A stretch of DNA of 64,000 nucleotides. Source: Pseudomonas fluorescens (GTDB taxonomy: Bacteria; Pseudomonadota; Gammaproteobacteria; Pseudomonadales; Pseudomonadaceae). Positions 1 to 10,893 of the stretch are shown here, in pieces (position 1 is the first letter of the stretch; each line of letters opens with the position of its first letter). The notes under the pieces are model-generated. The model did no database searches. It worked only from the letters and a program-made list of their open reading frames with translations, and was not told the DNA's origin. Made by a program: the position numbers and the translations under genes. The stretch spans positions 2,604,001-2,668,000 of the forward strand of contig NZ_CP008896.1 in NCBI RefSeq assembly GCF_000730425.1. Direction: 5' to 3'.

Positions 1-590
1 TGGTTGTCACTGAACTGCGCGCGCTTGGCAAAGCTCGACGAGAGCATGTGGCGCTCTTCATCAAAGCGATAACGGGTAACACCCACCAGCAAGCCACCGG
101 GTTGCACCGCGTTGATGTGGATGAATTCATCGCCCTGACGGTGCCACAGGCCCCGTTTGGAACTCTGGGCGTCACCCGAGCCCTGGGCCAGCGCGCGGTT
201 GGCCTGGGCCGTGGTTTCTGCCGGTGGCGCCACGTACTCGCCGATCAACACGCTGGCAGCCATCAAGAGCAACATGGGTTTCATCACGGCCCAGACGATG
301 CGGGAAATGGAGACCCCCGCCGCGCGCATGATAGTCAGTTCGCTGTTGCTGGCCAGGCTGCCCAGGCCGATCAGGCAACCGATCAGCGCGGCCATTGGCA
401 TCATGTCGTAGAGCCGGCGCGGGGCGGTCAGCGCCACGTAGCTCAGCACGTCGGTGACCGTGTAGGTCTCGGTGACGTTGCCCACTTCATCAATGAAGGC
501 AAACAACGACGCCAGGCCGAGGATGATGCCCAATACCGCCAGGATGGCGACCAGTACACTGCTACCGATGTAGCGATCCAGCTTACCCAC
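1..590 (-). CDS. lptG: LptG, LPS export ABC transporter permease (3' end outside window)
   Basis: LptG and LptF are the inner-membrane permeases of the LptB2FG transporter, which extracts lipopolysaccharide and feeds it into the LptC-A-DE bridge. The visible 196 codons begin with GTG (MGKLDRYIGSSVL), followed by a hydrophobic first helix, the family's ALIGCLIGLGSLASNSELTI-type cytoplasmic coupling region and the start of the periplasmic domain. The start overlaps the 3' end of lptF by 8 bases, which indicates translational coupling in an lptF-lptG operon. The C-terminal half lies beyond base 1. The assignment rests on the family-typical motif and on pairing with lptF. Confidence 0.93.
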   Translation of the reverse strand, partial: MGKLDRYIGSSVLVAILAVLGIILGLASLFAFIDEVGNVTETYTVTDVLSYVALTAPRRLYDMMPMAALIGCLIGLGSLASNSELTIMRAAGVSISRIVWAVMKPMLLLMAASVLIGEYVAPPAETTAQANRALAQGSGDAQSSKRGLWHRQGDEFIHINAVQPGGLLVGVTRYRFDEERHMLSSSFAKRAQFSDN

Positions 591-1701
591 GAGCCATCTC
601 CTTCATGCCGCGACGGCTCTGCATTTTCAAACGAACCGGTTCCCAATACAGCAGGCCCAGGCCAATCATCAGGAAGACACCGTGGACCCACCACAGCCCC
701 ACGATCGGCGACACTTTGCCCTTCTCCAGGGCGCCACGGGCAGAAATCAGGATGGTCAGGTACGCCATGTACAGCAGGATCGCCGGCAGCAGCTTGAGGA
801 AGCGGCCCTGGCGCGGGTTGACCCGGGACAGCGGCACAGCCATCAAGGTGACGATAAACACCAGCAGCGGCAGGGAGATACGCCATTGCAGTTCGGCGAT
901 CGAACGCAACTCCTTGCTGCCGATCAGGGCGCTCGTCGGGATAGCGTCGCGGTCGGTGACCTCATTGCTGACTTCCGGCCGGGCCAGCATGACGCCGTAG
1001 GTGTCGTACTTGATGGCGCGGTAGTCGGCCTGGCCGGGGCTGCCATCGTAGCGATAGCCGTTTTCCAGGATCAGGTAGCGACTGCCGTCCGGGCGTACTT
1101 CCTGGCGCCCGCTATCGGCCACCAAGACGGAAATGCCACGGTCTTTCTTGTCCTGGCCCAGGCGCTTCTCGGAAATGAACACACCGCCGAGGTTGCTACG
1201 GTCGTCGGACATGCGCTCGGTGTAGGTCACGCGGGTACCGTCGTTGAGTGCCTGAAAGCGCCCCGGCTCCAGGGTGTCGAATTCGGTCATCGCGTCCTGT
1301 TTGTTGAGCACCAGTTGGAACTGCATGAGGCCCTGGGGCGCCAGGCTCAGGCTCAGCCAGGCCACCACCAGCGCCACGCCGGTGGCCGGAACCATGGTCA
1401 TGGCCAGAAGACGCTGCTGGCTCATGCCGGTGGCCGACAGCACAGTCATCTCGCTTTCGAGGTAGAGCCGGCCATAGGCCAGCAGGATCCCGAGAAACAG
1501 ACCCAGGGGCAGGATCAGTTGCAGGAATCCTGGCATGCGAAAGCCCATGATCAGGAACAATGAACTTGGATCCAGGGCCCCCGAGGCGGCCTGGGCCAGG
1601 TATTTGACGAAACGACCACTCATGATGATGACCAGCAACACCGCACTCACGGCACTCAGGGTCAGCAGGACTTCGCGGGACAGATAACGGAAGACAATCA
1701 A
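583..1701 (-). CDS. lptF: LptF, LPS export ABC transporter permease
   Basis: This is the partner permease of LptG in the lipopolysaccharide extractor. The protein opens with IVFRYLSREVLLTLSAVSAV, has three hydrophobic helices, the GFLQLILPLGLFLGILLAYGRL coupling segment with the following SEMTVLSATGMS stretch, a periplasmic beta-jellyroll region (about residues 120-255), and C-terminal helices. An in-frame GTG lies at 1710, but GGAG sits immediately before it. A TTG at 1701 has the same GGAG 8 bases upstream and gives a start matching the family, so 1701 is preferred (372 aa). It is divergent from pepA, as in other pseudomonads. Confidence 0.93.
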   Translation of the reverse strand: MIVFRYLSREVLLTLSAVSAVLLVIIMSGRFVKYLAQAASGALDPSSLFLIMGFRMPGFLQLILPLGLFLGILLAYGRLYLESEMTVLSATGMSQQRLLAMTMVPATGVALVVAWLSLSLAPQGLMQFQLVLNKQDAMTEFDTLEPGRFQALNDGTRVTYTERMSDDRSNLGGVFISEKRLGQDKKDRGISVLVADSGRQEVRPDGSRYLILENGYRYDGSPGQADYRAIKYDTYGVMLARPEVSNEVTDRDAIPTSALIGSKELRSIAELQWRISLPLLVFIVTLMAVPLSRVNPRQGRFLKLLPAILLYMAYLTILISARGALEKGKVSPIVGLWWVHGVFLMIGLGLLYWEPVRLKMQSRRGMKEMARG

Positions 1702-3473
<1,772 letters not shown>

Positions 3474-3482
3474 ACGCCCTCT

Positions 3483-3516
3483 GTAGGAGCCGGATTGCCG
3501 GCTCCTACGGTTTTTT
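3483..3516 (+). terminator. Terminator after pepA (REP-type hairpin with T tract)
   Basis: GTAGGAGCCGG and CCGGCTCCTAC form a perfect 11-bp stem, followed by GG and a run of six T. The stem is a REP-class sequence, so it may serve both as a repeat element and as the pepA terminator. Confidence 0.75.
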
Positions 3517-3537
3517 GCGTGCTTCTCTGGAAATGTA

Positions 3538-3966
3538 ATGACCCAAGTCGACTTCTATATATTGCCCAGCGCCGCCCCGTCGGCTCGCCTGGACTTTGCC
3601 TGCAAACTCACGGAAAAGGCCTGGCGCATGGGCCATCGCATCTACCTGCATTGCAGCGATGCCGCCCAGCGTGAAGACCTCGATGCCCGCCTGTGGCACT
3701 TCAAGGGCGAGAGTTTTGTGCCCCACGGCCCTGCAGAGTCGGAGCCAGAGGGGCGGGTGGTACTGGGCTTGGGCGACAGTTGTGGGGATCACCATGACCT
3801 GTTGGTCAACCTGGACCTGAAAGTGCCAGCCTTCGCCAAGGGCTTTGCCCGCGTGGCAGAAGTGGTGGTGGAAGAACCGGCTATTCGTCAGGCCGCGCGG
3901 GAGAGTTTCCGTTTCTACCGCGAACAGGGCTATTCTCTGCAAGATCACCGATTACAGCGACTCTGA
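3538..3966 (+). CDS. holC: DNA polymerase III chi subunit
   Basis: HolC (chi) with psi connects the clamp loader to single-strand DNA-binding protein at the replication fork. The 142-aa protein begins TQVDFYILPS, contains the AWRMGHRIYLHCSD and LWHFKGESFVPHG stretches, and ends with an FRFYREQGYSLQDH-type C terminus, all typical of chi. The start follows the pepA terminator by about 20 bases. Only 4 bases separate its TGA from the next ATG, so the two genes are co-transcribed. Confidence 0.95.
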   Translation: MTQVDFYILPSAAPSARLDFACKLTEKAWRMGHRIYLHCSDAAQREDLDARLWHFKGESFVPHGPAESEPEGRVVLGLGDSCGDHHDLLVNLDLKVPAFAKGFARVAEVVVEEPAIRQAARESFRFYREQGYSLQDHRLQRL

Positions 3967-3970
3967 GCAC

Positions 3971-4357
3971 ATGATGGACACTTCCAATCCGCTAAAACCG
4001 TCTGACCACCTGCTGGACGACCTTGAGTCGATCCGCCAGTTGCTGGGTGATGACAACCTGCAACCGCCGCTGCTGACCGATACCGTCGCAGAAGAGGTTC
4101 AGATTCCCCTGCTGTTCGATATGGTCGGCGCCAAGCCTGCCGCCGCCGAGCCTGTCGAACCGCCCGTCGTCCAGGCAGAGCCCGCCGCCGAGAAAGCCCC
4201 CGACGCCCTGCTGCTGCACCTGGACAACGAACTGCGCGCCGCTGCACAGTTGATCATGCAGGACGTGATCGACGACTTTGCCCCGCATATCGAAACCGAG
4301 ATCAAGCGCCGGATGGATGCGCGCATGGAGCGGTTGCTCAGCCAATACCAATCCTGA
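3971..4357 (+). CDS. Conserved acidic small protein between holC and valS
   Basis: This is a 128-aa acidic protein of unknown function, found at this position in other Pseudomonas genomes. It opens with MMDTSNPLKPSDHLLDDLESI, followed by an acidic segment, a Pro/Ala/Glu-rich linker (about residues 60-80) and an amphipathic helical C terminus (LLLHLDNELRAAAQLIMQDV and a following charged helix). The ATG at 3971 is taken as the start because it lies 4 bases after the holC stop; a longer upstream extension in the same frame would overlap holC. There is no signal peptide or membrane segment. Coupling to holC suggests a replication-linked role, but no function is shown. Confidence 0.8.
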   Translation: MMDTSNPLKPSDHLLDDLESIRQLLGDDNLQPPLLTDTVAEEVQIPLLFDMVGAKPAAAEPVEPPVVQAEPAAEKAPDALLLHLDNELRAAAQLIMQDVIDDFAPHIETEIKRRMDARMERLLSQYQS

Positions 4358-4370
4358 TTCCAATCCCCTT

Positions 4371-4458
4371 GCAGGAGCTGGCTTGCCAGCGATAGCGGTG
4401 GATCAGTCAACGATATGCTGACTGACATACCGCTATCGCTGGCAAGCCAACTCCTACA
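4371..4458. repeat. REP doublet (inverted pair) upstream of valS
   Basis: Two arms, GCAGGAGCTGGCTTGCCAGC... and ...GCTGGCAAGCCAACTCCTAC, face each other around about 30 bases. The arms extend over the GCGATAGCGGT/ACCGCTATCGC segment, so the transcript could form one long hairpin. It sits between the acidic-protein gene and valS. Confidence 0.8.
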
Positions 4459-4563
4459 GGGGGCGGCATTAACCTTAAGCCCGTCTTCGTCTCGCCCTCT
4501 CCCCTCTCCCCCGTTATACTTGTCGGCTTTCCTGAATAAATGCCAACTAGGGTCCCGCCGCGC

Positions 4564-7410
4564 ATGGATAAGACCTACCAGCCGCACGCCATTGAAACTT
4601 CCTGGTACAACACCTGGGAATCCGAGAATTACTTCGCCCCCCAAGGCGCGGGTGATTCCTACACGATCATGATCCCGCCGCCGAACGTCACCGGCAGCCT
4701 GCACATGGGTCACGGCTTCAACAACGCGATCATGGACGCCCTGATCCGTTTCCGCCGCATGCAGGGGCGCAACACCCTGTGGCAGCCGGGCACCGACCAC
4801 GCAGGTATCGCCACCCAGATGCTGGTGGAGCGCCAACTGGAAGCCACTGGCCAGAGCCGTCACGACCTGGGCCGCGAGAAATTCCTGGAAAAGATCTGGG
4901 AATGGAAGGATCAGTCCGGCGGCAATATCAGCCGTCAGATCCGTCGCCTCGGCTCGTCCGTAGACTGGAGCCGCGAGCGTTTCACCATGGACGACGGCCT
5001 GTCGGAAGCGGTGAAGGAAGCCTTCGTACGCCTGCATGAAGATGGCCTGATCTACCGCGGCAAGCGCCTGGTCAACTGGGACACCAAGCTGCACACGGCG
5101 ATTTCCGACCTTGAAGTGGAAAACCACGACGAGAAAGGTTTCCTGTGGAACCTCAAGTACCCGCTGGCCGACGGCGCCAAGACCGCCGAGGGTAACGACT
5201 ACCTGATCGTCGCCACCACCCGTCCGGAAACCATGCTCGGTGACGCCGCCGTGGCCGTTAACCCGAACGATGAGCGCTACCAGGCACTGATCGGCAAGTT
5301 CGTCGAACTGCCACTGGTCGGCCGACGTATCCCGATCATCGCCGATGATTACTGCGACCCTGAATTCGGCACTGGTTGCGTGAAAATCACCCCGGCCCAC
5401 GATTTCAACGACTATGAAGTCGGCAAGCGCCACAACCTGCCGCTGCTGAACATCTTCGACAAGAATGCCGCCGTTCTGCCGGCCTGCCAGGTATTCAACC
5501 TCGACGGCACGCTGAACGACAGCATCGACGGCAAGATCCCGGCTGAATACGCCGGCCTCGACCGTTTTGAAGCCCGCAAGCAGATCGTTGCCGCGTTCGA
5601 TGCCGCCGGCCTGTTGGTCAGTGTGGATGACCACGCCCTGAAAGTGCCGAAAGGCGACCGTTCGGGCACCGTGATCGAGCCGTGGCTGACCGACCAGTGG
5701 TATGTGTCCACCAAGCCATTGGCCGAGCCTGCGATTGCCGCCGTGGAAGATGGCCGCATCCAGTTCGTGCCCAAACAGTACGAAAACATGTACTTCTCGT
5801 GGATGCGTGACATCCAGGATTGGTGCATCAGCCGTCAACTGTGGTGGGGTCACCGCATTCCGGCCTGGTACGACGAGTCGGGCAAGGTCTATGTCGGCCG
5901 CGATGAAGCCGAAGTGCGTACCAAGAACAACCTGCCTGCAGACCTGGTGTTGAATCAGGACAACGACGTCCTCGACACTTGGTTCAGCGCCGGCCTGTGG
6001 ACCTTCTCTACCTTGGGTTGGCCGGAAAAAACCGAGTTCCTCGAAAAATTCCACCCCACTGACGTACTGGTTACCGGCTTCGACATCATTTTCTTCTGGG
6101 TTGCCCGGATGATCATGCTCACCATGCATTTGGTGAAGAACGACGACGGCACCCCGCAGGTTCCGTTCAAAACCGTGTACGTGCACGGCCTGGTACGTGA
6201 CGGCCAGGGCCAGAAGATGTCCAAGTCCAAAGGCAATGTCCTGGACCCGCTGGACATCATTGACGGCATCGAGCTCGAAGCGCTGGTACAGAAGCGCACC
6301 TCGGGCATGATGCAACCGAAAATGGCGAAGAAGATCGAGAAGCAGACCCGCGACGAGTTCGCCGACGGCATCGCCAGCTACGGCACCGACGCCCTGCGCT
6401 TCACCTTCTGCTCGCTGGCCTCCACTGGTCGCGACATCAAGTTCGACATGGGCCGCGTCGAAGGCTATCGCAACTTCTGCAACAAGATCTGGAACGCGGC
6501 ACGCTATGTGCTGGACAAGGGTGAAGACTGCGGCCAGAACGGCGAAGCCTATGAACTGTCCCTGGCTGATCGCTGGATCATCTCGCAGTTGCAGCGCACC
6601 GAAGCCGAAGTGACCCGCCAACTTGACCAGTTCCGCTTTGACCTGGCCGCCCAGGCCTTGTACGAATTCATCTGGAACCAGTATTGCGACTGGTACCTGG
6701 AACTGTCCAAACCCGTGCTGTGGGACGAAAACGCGCCGATCGAGCGCCAGCGCGGCACCCGTCGCACCCTGGTGCGCGTGCTGGAAGTGGCGCTGCGCCT
6801 GGCGCACCCGTTCATGCCGTTCATCACCGAAGAAATCTGGCAGCGCCTGGCGCCACTGGCCGGTATCGAAGGCAAGACCATCATGCTGCAACCTTGGCCG
6901 GTGGCCAATGAAGCACGCATCGACGAGGCTGCCGAAAGCGATATCGAATGGCTCAAGGCCCTGATGCTCGGCACGCGCAATATCCGCGCCGAGATGAACA
7001 TCGGCCCGGGCAAGCCTTTGGCGGTGTTTGTGAAGAACGCCAGTGCCGAGGACCTGCGCCGTCTGGCCGAGAACGACGCCCTGCTCAAGAAGCTGGCGAA
7101 GCTGGAGTCGATCACCGTCTTGGCCCCTGGCGCCGAAGCACCGCTGTCCGCTACCGCCCTGGTTGGCGAGATGGAAGTGCTGGTGCCGATGGCCGGCCTG
7201 ATCGACAAAGGGGCCGAACTGGCGCGCCTGGATAAGGAAATCCTGCGTTTGCAGGGCGAAGTGCAGCGTGTGGGCGGCAAGCTGTCCAACGCCGCGTTCG
7301 TGGACAAGGCCCCGGCCGAAGTCATCGACAAGGAACGCGCCAAGCTGGCGGAAGCCGAACAGGCGTTGGGCAAGCTGGCAGAGCAACATGCGCGGATTTC
7401 CAGCCTGTAA
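4564..7410 (+). CDS. valS: Valyl-tRNA synthetase
   Basis: This class I aminoacyl-tRNA synthetase charges tRNA-Val and edits misactivated threonine. The HIGH-type motif is HMGH at residues 47-50 and KMSKS is at 551-555. The CP1 editing domain lies between them and the C-terminal arm is a coiled coil (about residues 880-948). The start chosen is ATG 4564 ([11 protein letters not shown]), because family members begin with M(E/D)KTY; an in-frame ATG 24 bases upstream would add eight atypical residues. The resulting 948 aa matches the usual Pseudomonas length. A very long ORF on the opposite strand is an antisense shadow of this gene. Confidence 0.97.
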   Translation: MDKTYQPHAIETSWYNTWESENYFAPQGAGDSYTIMIPPPNVTGSLHMGHGFNNAIMDALIRFRRMQGRNTLWQPGTDHAGIATQMLVERQLEATGQSRHDLGREKFLEKIWEWKDQSGGNISRQIRRLGSSVDWSRERFTMDDGLSEAVKEAFVRLHEDGLIYRGKRLVNWDTKLHTAISDLEVENHDEKGFLWNLKYPLADGAKTAEGNDYLIVATTRPETMLGDAAVAVNPNDERYQALIGKFVELPLVGRRIPIIADDYCDPEFGTGCVKITPAHDFNDYEVGKRHNLPLLNIFDKNAAVLPACQVFNLDGTLNDSIDGKIPAEYAGLDRFEARKQIVAAFDAAGLLVSVDDHALKVPKGDRSGTVIEPWLTDQWYVSTKPLAEPAIAAVEDGRIQFVPKQYENMYFSWMRDIQDWCISRQLWWGHRIPAWYDESGKVYVGRDEAEVRTKNNLPADLVLNQDNDVLDTWFSAGLWTFSTLGWPEKTEFLEKFHPTDVLVTGFDIIFFWVARMIMLTMHLVKNDDGTPQVPFKTVYVHGLVRDGQGQKMSKSKGNVLDPLDIIDGIELEALVQKRTSGMMQPKMAKKIEKQTRDEFADGIASYGTDALRFTFCSLASTGRDIKFDMGRVEGYRNFCNKIWNAARYVLDKGEDCGQNGEAYELSLADRWIISQLQRTEAEVTRQLDQFRFDLAAQALYEFIWNQYCDWYLELSKPVLWDENAPIERQRGTRRTLVRVLEVALRLAHPFMPFITEEIWQRLAPLAGIEGKTIMLQPWPVANEARIDEAAESDIEWLKALMLGTRNIRAEMNIGPGKPLAVFVKNASAEDLRRLAENDALLKKLAKLESITVLAPGAEAPLSATALVGEMEVLVPMAGLIDKGAELARLDKEILRLQGEVQRVGGKLSNAAFVDKAPAEVIDKERAKLAEAEQALGKLAEQHARISSL

Positions 7411-7424
7411 GGGCCACCCCGCGT

Positions 7425-7454
7425 AAAAAAGAGACCTTCGGGTCTCTTTTTTTT
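7425..7454 (+). terminator. Rho-independent terminator of valS
   Basis: AAAAAAGAGACC TTCG GGTCTCTTTTTTTT: a 6-bp GC-containing stem with a TTCG tetraloop flanked by A and T runs, 15 bases after the valS stop. Confidence 0.93.
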
Positions 7455-7474
7455 GCTGTTGAAAACCCAATCAA

Positions 7475-7563
7475 TGTGGGAGCGGGCTTGCTCGCGAATG
7501 CGGTATATCAGACACACACCCCATAACTGACACACTGCATTCGCGAGCAAGCCCGCTCCCACA
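7475..7563. repeat. REP doublet between valS and rlmF
   Basis: TGTGGGAGCGGGCTTGCTCG... at 7475-7501 is perfectly inverted at 7537-7563, with a 35-base spacer. This is the GTGGGAGCGGGCTTGCTCGCG class of Pseudomonas REP. The same class recurs near 37937, 42999, 50146 and 53795. Confidence 0.9.
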
Positions 7564-7638
7564 TTTAACCGAGATCAACATTCGGAATGTGTGACAATAC
7601 CCACCACTTTTGAAGCAACCCCAGAATCGACGTAGCCC

Positions 7639-8655
7639 ATGACCGCCCCCAGCACGCCAAAACCTCCGCGCAAGAAGCCGAAAACCGCCACCACGGCCAA
7701 GCCCGTCGTGCCGCGCAAGGAGGCGACCCTGCACCCGCGCAACCGTCACCAGGGCCGTTACGACTTTCCGGCGCTGATCAAGACCACGCCAGAACTGGCC
7801 CAGTTCGTGATCCTCAACCCCTACGGCAAGGAAAGCATCGACTTCGCCAGCCCGGACGCGGTGCGCGTGTTCAACCGGGCGCTGCTCAAGGCGTTCTATG
7901 GCGTACAGCACTGGGATATCCCGGCTGACTACCTGTGCCCACCGGTACCGGGGCGTGCCGATTACGTGCACTTTCTCGCCGACCTGCTGGCCAGCGTCAA
8001 TGACGGCAAGATTCCCCGCGGCTCAATCGTCAAGGTGCTGGATATCGGCATGGGCGCCAACTGCGTCTACCCGTTGATCGGCTACATGGACTATCGCTGG
8101 AATTTCCTCGGCTCCGAGATTGATCCCATCGCGGTCGCTGCCGCCAAGGCCATCGTGCAATCCAATGACCTGAACAAGGTCATCCAACTGCGCCAGCAGA
8201 CCAACCCCAAGCACATTCTGCTGGGGCTGCTGGAGCCGGGTGAGCGCTTTGACCTGACCATGTGCAACCCGCCCTTCCATGCCTCCATGGACGAAGCGAC
8301 CAAAGGCAGCGAACGTAAGTGGCGTGCCCTGGGCAAGGCCGACCCCAAGCGCAAACTGCCGGTCCTGAACTTCGGCGGGCAATCGGCAGAGCTGTGGTGT
8401 GAGGGCGGTGAAGCGCGGTTTGTCACGCAATTGATCGCCGAAAGCGCGCATTTCGCCCATAAAGTGCTGTGGTTCAGCACCCTGGTGTCAAAAGCCTCCA
8501 ACCTGCCTGCCATCGAGACCGCGCTGAAAAAGGCCGGCGTCCTGGAAAGCCAGGTGGTGGAAATGTCCCAGGGCCAGAAACAGAGCCGTTTCGTCGCCTG
8601 GACCTTCCAGACCAAGAACGAACAGCAGATCTGGCGCCAGCGCTGGGTGCGCTAA
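7639..8655 (+). CDS. rlmF: 23S rRNA (adenine1618-N6)-methyltransferase RlmF
   Basis: RlmF (YbiN family) uses S-adenosylmethionine to methylate N6 of A1618 in 23S rRNA. The 338-aa protein has a basic, Pro/Lys-rich N terminus, a family-typical [13 protein letters not shown] segment, a SAM-binding [16 protein letters not shown] loop around residue 135, and the adenine-N6 catalytic motif NPPFH at residues 210-214. It lies downstream of valS after a terminator and REP pair and probably has its own promoter. It converges on the HU gene, with which it shares a two-way terminator. Confidence 0.93.
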   Translation: MTAPSTPKPPRKKPKTATTAKPVVPRKEATLHPRNRHQGRYDFPALIKTTPELAQFVILNPYGKESIDFASPDAVRVFNRALLKAFYGVQHWDIPADYLCPPVPGRADYVHFLADLLASVNDGKIPRGSIVKVLDIGMGANCVYPLIGYMDYRWNFLGSEIDPIAVAAAKAIVQSNDLNKVIQLRQQTNPKHILLGLLEPGERFDLTMCNPPFHASMDEATKGSERKWRALGKADPKRKLPVLNFGGQSAELWCEGGEARFVTQLIAESAHFAHKVLWFSTLVSKASNLPAIETALKKAGVLESQVVEMSQGQKQSRFVAWTFQTKNEQQIWRQRWVR

Positions 8656-8683
8656 GGCATCTACAGATAAAAACGCAGGCAAC

Positions 8684-8724
8684 AAAAAACCGTGCCCGGA
8701 TCGCTCCGGTGCACGGTTTTTTTT
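8684..8724. terminator. Bidirectional terminator between rlmF and the HU gene
   Basis: AAAAAACCGTGC..CCGGA / TCCGG..GCACGGTTTTTTTT forms a long GC-rich stem with an A run on the left and a T run on the right. It can therefore end transcription from both convergent genes. Confidence 0.9.
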
Positions 8725-8732
8725 GCTGCGTC

Positions 8733-9014
8733 TTACTTGTTGATCGAGTCGGTCAGGCCTTTGGCCACAACCAGCTTGATCACTTTCTTGGCAGCGATTT
8801 CGATGGCAGCGCCAGTCGAAGGGTTGCGGCCGGTACGGGCTGGGCGCTCGGTCACTTTCAGTTTGCCAACACCTGGCAGAGTGATTTCGCCACCGTTGTC
8901 CAGCTGGTCACCAACGATCTGAGCCAGTTGCTCCAGTACTGCACGTACTTGAACCTTGGTGGTATCAGTGGATTCGGCGATATCAGCGATCAGTTGGTCT
9001 TTAGTCAAAGCCAT
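8733..9014 (-). CDS. hupN: HU-family nucleoid DNA-binding protein (HupN-like)
   Basis: This is a 93-aa HU-type histone-like protein that bends and compacts DNA. It has the N-terminal helical dimerisation part (ALTKDQLIADIAESTDTTKV...), the GVGKLKVTERPARTGRNPSTG beta-arm containing the family signature RNPSTG, and the C-terminal AAKKVIKLVVAKGLTDSIN helix. Pseudomonads carry several HU paralogues; a copy next to rlmF and the nucleoid-associated protein gene is the one usually called HupN. That symbol is inferred from location rather than from sequence. It converges on rlmF. Confidence 0.9.
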   Translation of the reverse strand: MALTKDQLIADIAESTDTTKVQVRAVLEQLAQIVGDQLDNGGEITLPGVGKLKVTERPARTGRNPSTGAAIEIAAKKVIKLVVAKGLTDSINK

Positions 9015-9410
9015 TGTGGTGTTCCTTCCCTATCAAATTCATTTGGATTGCAGAGTGCAGTGTCAGCCATCGAGCCCGACCGTCATGGCCTGGCACCCCT
9101 GGCCATAACCGCGAGAGATCGGGGTTATAGATGCTTGAAACGGGGTTTGGTTCGACCTGACAAATGCTGAATGCACGCTTAACGCCGATACATCGCGTAA
9201 GACGGGGCAAAACTAGCACAGAGACGGGGAAATATCCGCCTCTACCTACCCATTTGGTCAGCTTTATCGCTCTAAACCGTGAAAAAAAGGCATATGAGCC
9301 GTCAGAGGCCTCCCGAAACCGCTTCAAACGACGCCGCGACCAACGGGTGCGGTACACTGGCGACTTTTTCCGGGAGGCCAACCGCTCCCGCTCAACCAGC
9401 CGAGAAGCCC
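9015..9410. other. Divergent intergenic region hupN / ndpA
   Basis: About 400 bases lie between the divergent HU and nucleoid-associated genes, and both promoters must be here. A TCCTTCC-class complement just before the HU start gives GGAAGGAACACCACAATGG on the minus strand, a strong ribosome-binding site. The frame of ndpA is open back to 9279, but those codons lack family resemblance. I see no other coding or structural signal. Confidence 0.5.
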
Positions 9411-10415
9411 ATGCCGATCCGTCATTGCATCGTCCACCTGATCGACAAAAAACCCGACGGCACGCCCGCAGTTCTCCACGCCCGCGACTCTGAATTGGCC
9501 GAGTCCGCTGCCATCGAGAACATGCTCGCCGACCTCAACGAGAGCTATAACGCCAAACAAGGCAAGGCCTGGGGTTTCTTCCATGCCGAGTCCGGCGCGC
9601 ACCCGTTCAGTGGCTGGTTGAAGGAATATTTCGAGGGTGGCAAGGATTTCACCGCCTTCAGCCGGATTGCCGTGGAACACCTGCAAAAGCTGATGGAGGA
9701 GTCCAACCTGTCCGTCGGCGGCCATGTGCTGTTTGCCCACTATCAACAGGGCATGACCGATTACCTGGCCATCGCCCTGCTGCACCACAGCGAAGGCGTG
9801 GCGGTGACCGATGAGCTGGACGTGACGCCTTCGCGTCACCTGGACCTGGGCCAGTTGCACCTGGCGGCGCGGATCAACGTGTCCGAATGGCAGAACAACA
9901 AGCAGTCCAAGCAGTACATCTCGTTTATCAAGGGCAAGAACGGCAAGAAGGTCTCGGAGTACTTCCGCGACTTTATCGGCTGCCAGGAAGGTGTCGACGG
10001 CCCGGGCGAGACCCGTACCCTGCTCAAGGCCTTCAGCGACTTCGTCGAGAGCGAAGACCTGCCGGACGAGTCCGCCCGCGAGAAGACCAAGACCCTGGTG
10101 GACTACGCCAGCAGCCAGGCCAAGCTCGGCGAGCCCATGGGCCTGGAAGAACTGTCGGGGCTGATCGATGAAGACCGGCCCAAGGCGTTCTACGACCATA
10201 TCCGCAACAAGGATTACGGCCTGTCGCCGGAAATCCCCGCAGACAAGCGCACCCTCAACCAGTTCCGCCGCTTCACCGGGCGCGCCGAAGGCTTGTCCAT
10301 CAGCTTTGAAGCACACTTGCTGGGCGACAAGATCGAATATGACGAAGCCGCCGGCACCCTGATCATCAAGGGTTTGCCGACCCAACTGACTGACCAGCTC
10401 AAGCGTCGCAACTGA
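9411..10415 (+). CDS. ndpA: Nucleoid-associated protein NdpA/YejK
   Basis: This is a YejK-family nucleoid-associated protein, a DNA-binding component of the nucleoid of unsettled function. With the ATG at 9411 ([14 protein letters not shown]) the protein is 334 aa, matching the family length of about 335; an in-frame ATG at 9279 would add 44 residues with no family counterpart. Recognisable conserved blocks are [17 protein letters not shown] (about residues 105-117), [17 protein letters not shown] and the [12 protein letters not shown]-terminal segment. Its TGA shares one base with the ATG of the next gene (TGATG), so the two are translationally coupled. Confidence 0.94.
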   Translation: MPIRHCIVHLIDKKPDGTPAVLHARDSELAESAAIENMLADLNESYNAKQGKAWGFFHAESGAHPFSGWLKEYFEGGKDFTAFSRIAVEHLQKLMEESNLSVGGHVLFAHYQQGMTDYLAIALLHHSEGVAVTDELDVTPSRHLDLGQLHLAARINVSEWQNNKQSKQYISFIKGKNGKKVSEYFRDFIGCQEGVDGPGETRTLLKAFSDFVESEDLPDESAREKTKTLVDYASSQAKLGEPMGLEELSGLIDEDRPKAFYDHIRNKDYGLSPEIPADKRTLNQFRRFTGRAEGLSISFEAHLLGDKIEYDEAAGTLIIKGLPTQLTDQLKRRN

Positions 10416-10821
10416 TGCTCGGTGGAGTCCTGAAGAAAGTCCTGCTGGTGTTGCTGGTGGTGGTGGCGATCCAGAACTGGGGCAAGATCGAGCGGGTGTT
10501 CAACCCGTCGCAGGTGGTGCCGGAGCAAGTGCGGGCCACTGCCCGGGTGACGCTGTACACCACGCAGTGGTGCGGGAGCAAGTGCGGGCCACTGCCCGGG
10601 TGACGCTGTACACCACGCAGTGGTGCGGGTACTGCAAGCAGACCCAACGGTTCCTGGATCAGAAGGGCATTCCCTACAAGACCGTGGATATCGAGAAGGA
10701 TGCCCTGGGGCGCAAGACCTATGAGGCCCTGGGAGGCGGTGGGATTCCATTTGTGGATGTGAATGGCACGCAGATCCGCGATTACAACCCGGAGGCCATC
10801 CTGTCCGCCCTGAACCTGTAG
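10415..10821 (+). pseudogene. Membrane-anchored glutaredoxin gene split by a 53-bp tandem duplication
   Basis: The reading frame from 10415 encodes an N-terminal hydrophobic anchor (VLLVLLVVVAIQNWG) and the start of a thioredoxin fold (RVTLYTTQWCG). It then shifts into SKCGPLPG and stops at 10603. The rest of the domain, with active site CGYC, PYKTVDIEKD, cis-Pro GGIPFVDVNG and a normal C terminus, continues in another frame to 10821. The cause is visible: 53 bases at 10523-10575 are repeated exactly at 10576-10628, and 53 is not a multiple of three. Removing one copy restores a continuous membrane-anchored glutaredoxin of about 117 aa. A GTG at 10567 could start an anchor-less domain containing CGYC, so residual activity is possible. 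An assembly error is the alternative. Confidence 0.88.
10523..10628. repeat. Perfect 53-bp tandem duplication
   Basis: Bases 10523-10575 and 10576-10628 are identical, beginning GAGCAAGTGCGGGCC and ending GCAGTGGTGCGG. The copy encodes EQVRATARVTLYTTQWCG of the glutaredoxin, so the duplication falls just before the CxxC active site. Confidence 0.97.
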
Positions 10822-10884
10822 GAGCCCGGCTTACCGGCGATGGCGATCTTGAGGACGCCATCGCCGGCAAGCCGGGCTACTACA
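10818..10884. repeat. REP doublet after the glutaredoxin gene
   Basis: GTAGGAGCCCGGCTTACCGGCGATGGCG faces CGCCATCGCCGGCAAGCCGGGCTACTAC across a short spacer. It begins directly at the stop codon of the glutaredoxin frame and ends just before the stop of the convergent GST gene. Confidence 0.85.
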
Positions 10885-10893
10885 GAGGGTGTG

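Noticed and set aside
4099..7470. An uninterrupted 1123-codon frame on the minus strand opposite valS.
   Set aside because: It is antisense to the well-supported valS gene and runs through the REP pair. Its amino-acid content (many His, Gln, Val, Gly) is what GC-rich antisense of a real gene gives, and there is no ribosome-binding site.
9279..9410. An extended N terminus for the nucleoid-associated protein, starting at ATG 9279.
   Set aside because: The 44 extra residues do not resemble the family, and the ATG at 9411 gives the standard length.
10567..10821. A separate soluble glutaredoxin gene starting at GTG 10567.
   Set aside because: The start lies inside the tandem duplication and exists only because of it. 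The parsimonious reading is one broken membrane-anchored gene, although residual translation is possible.
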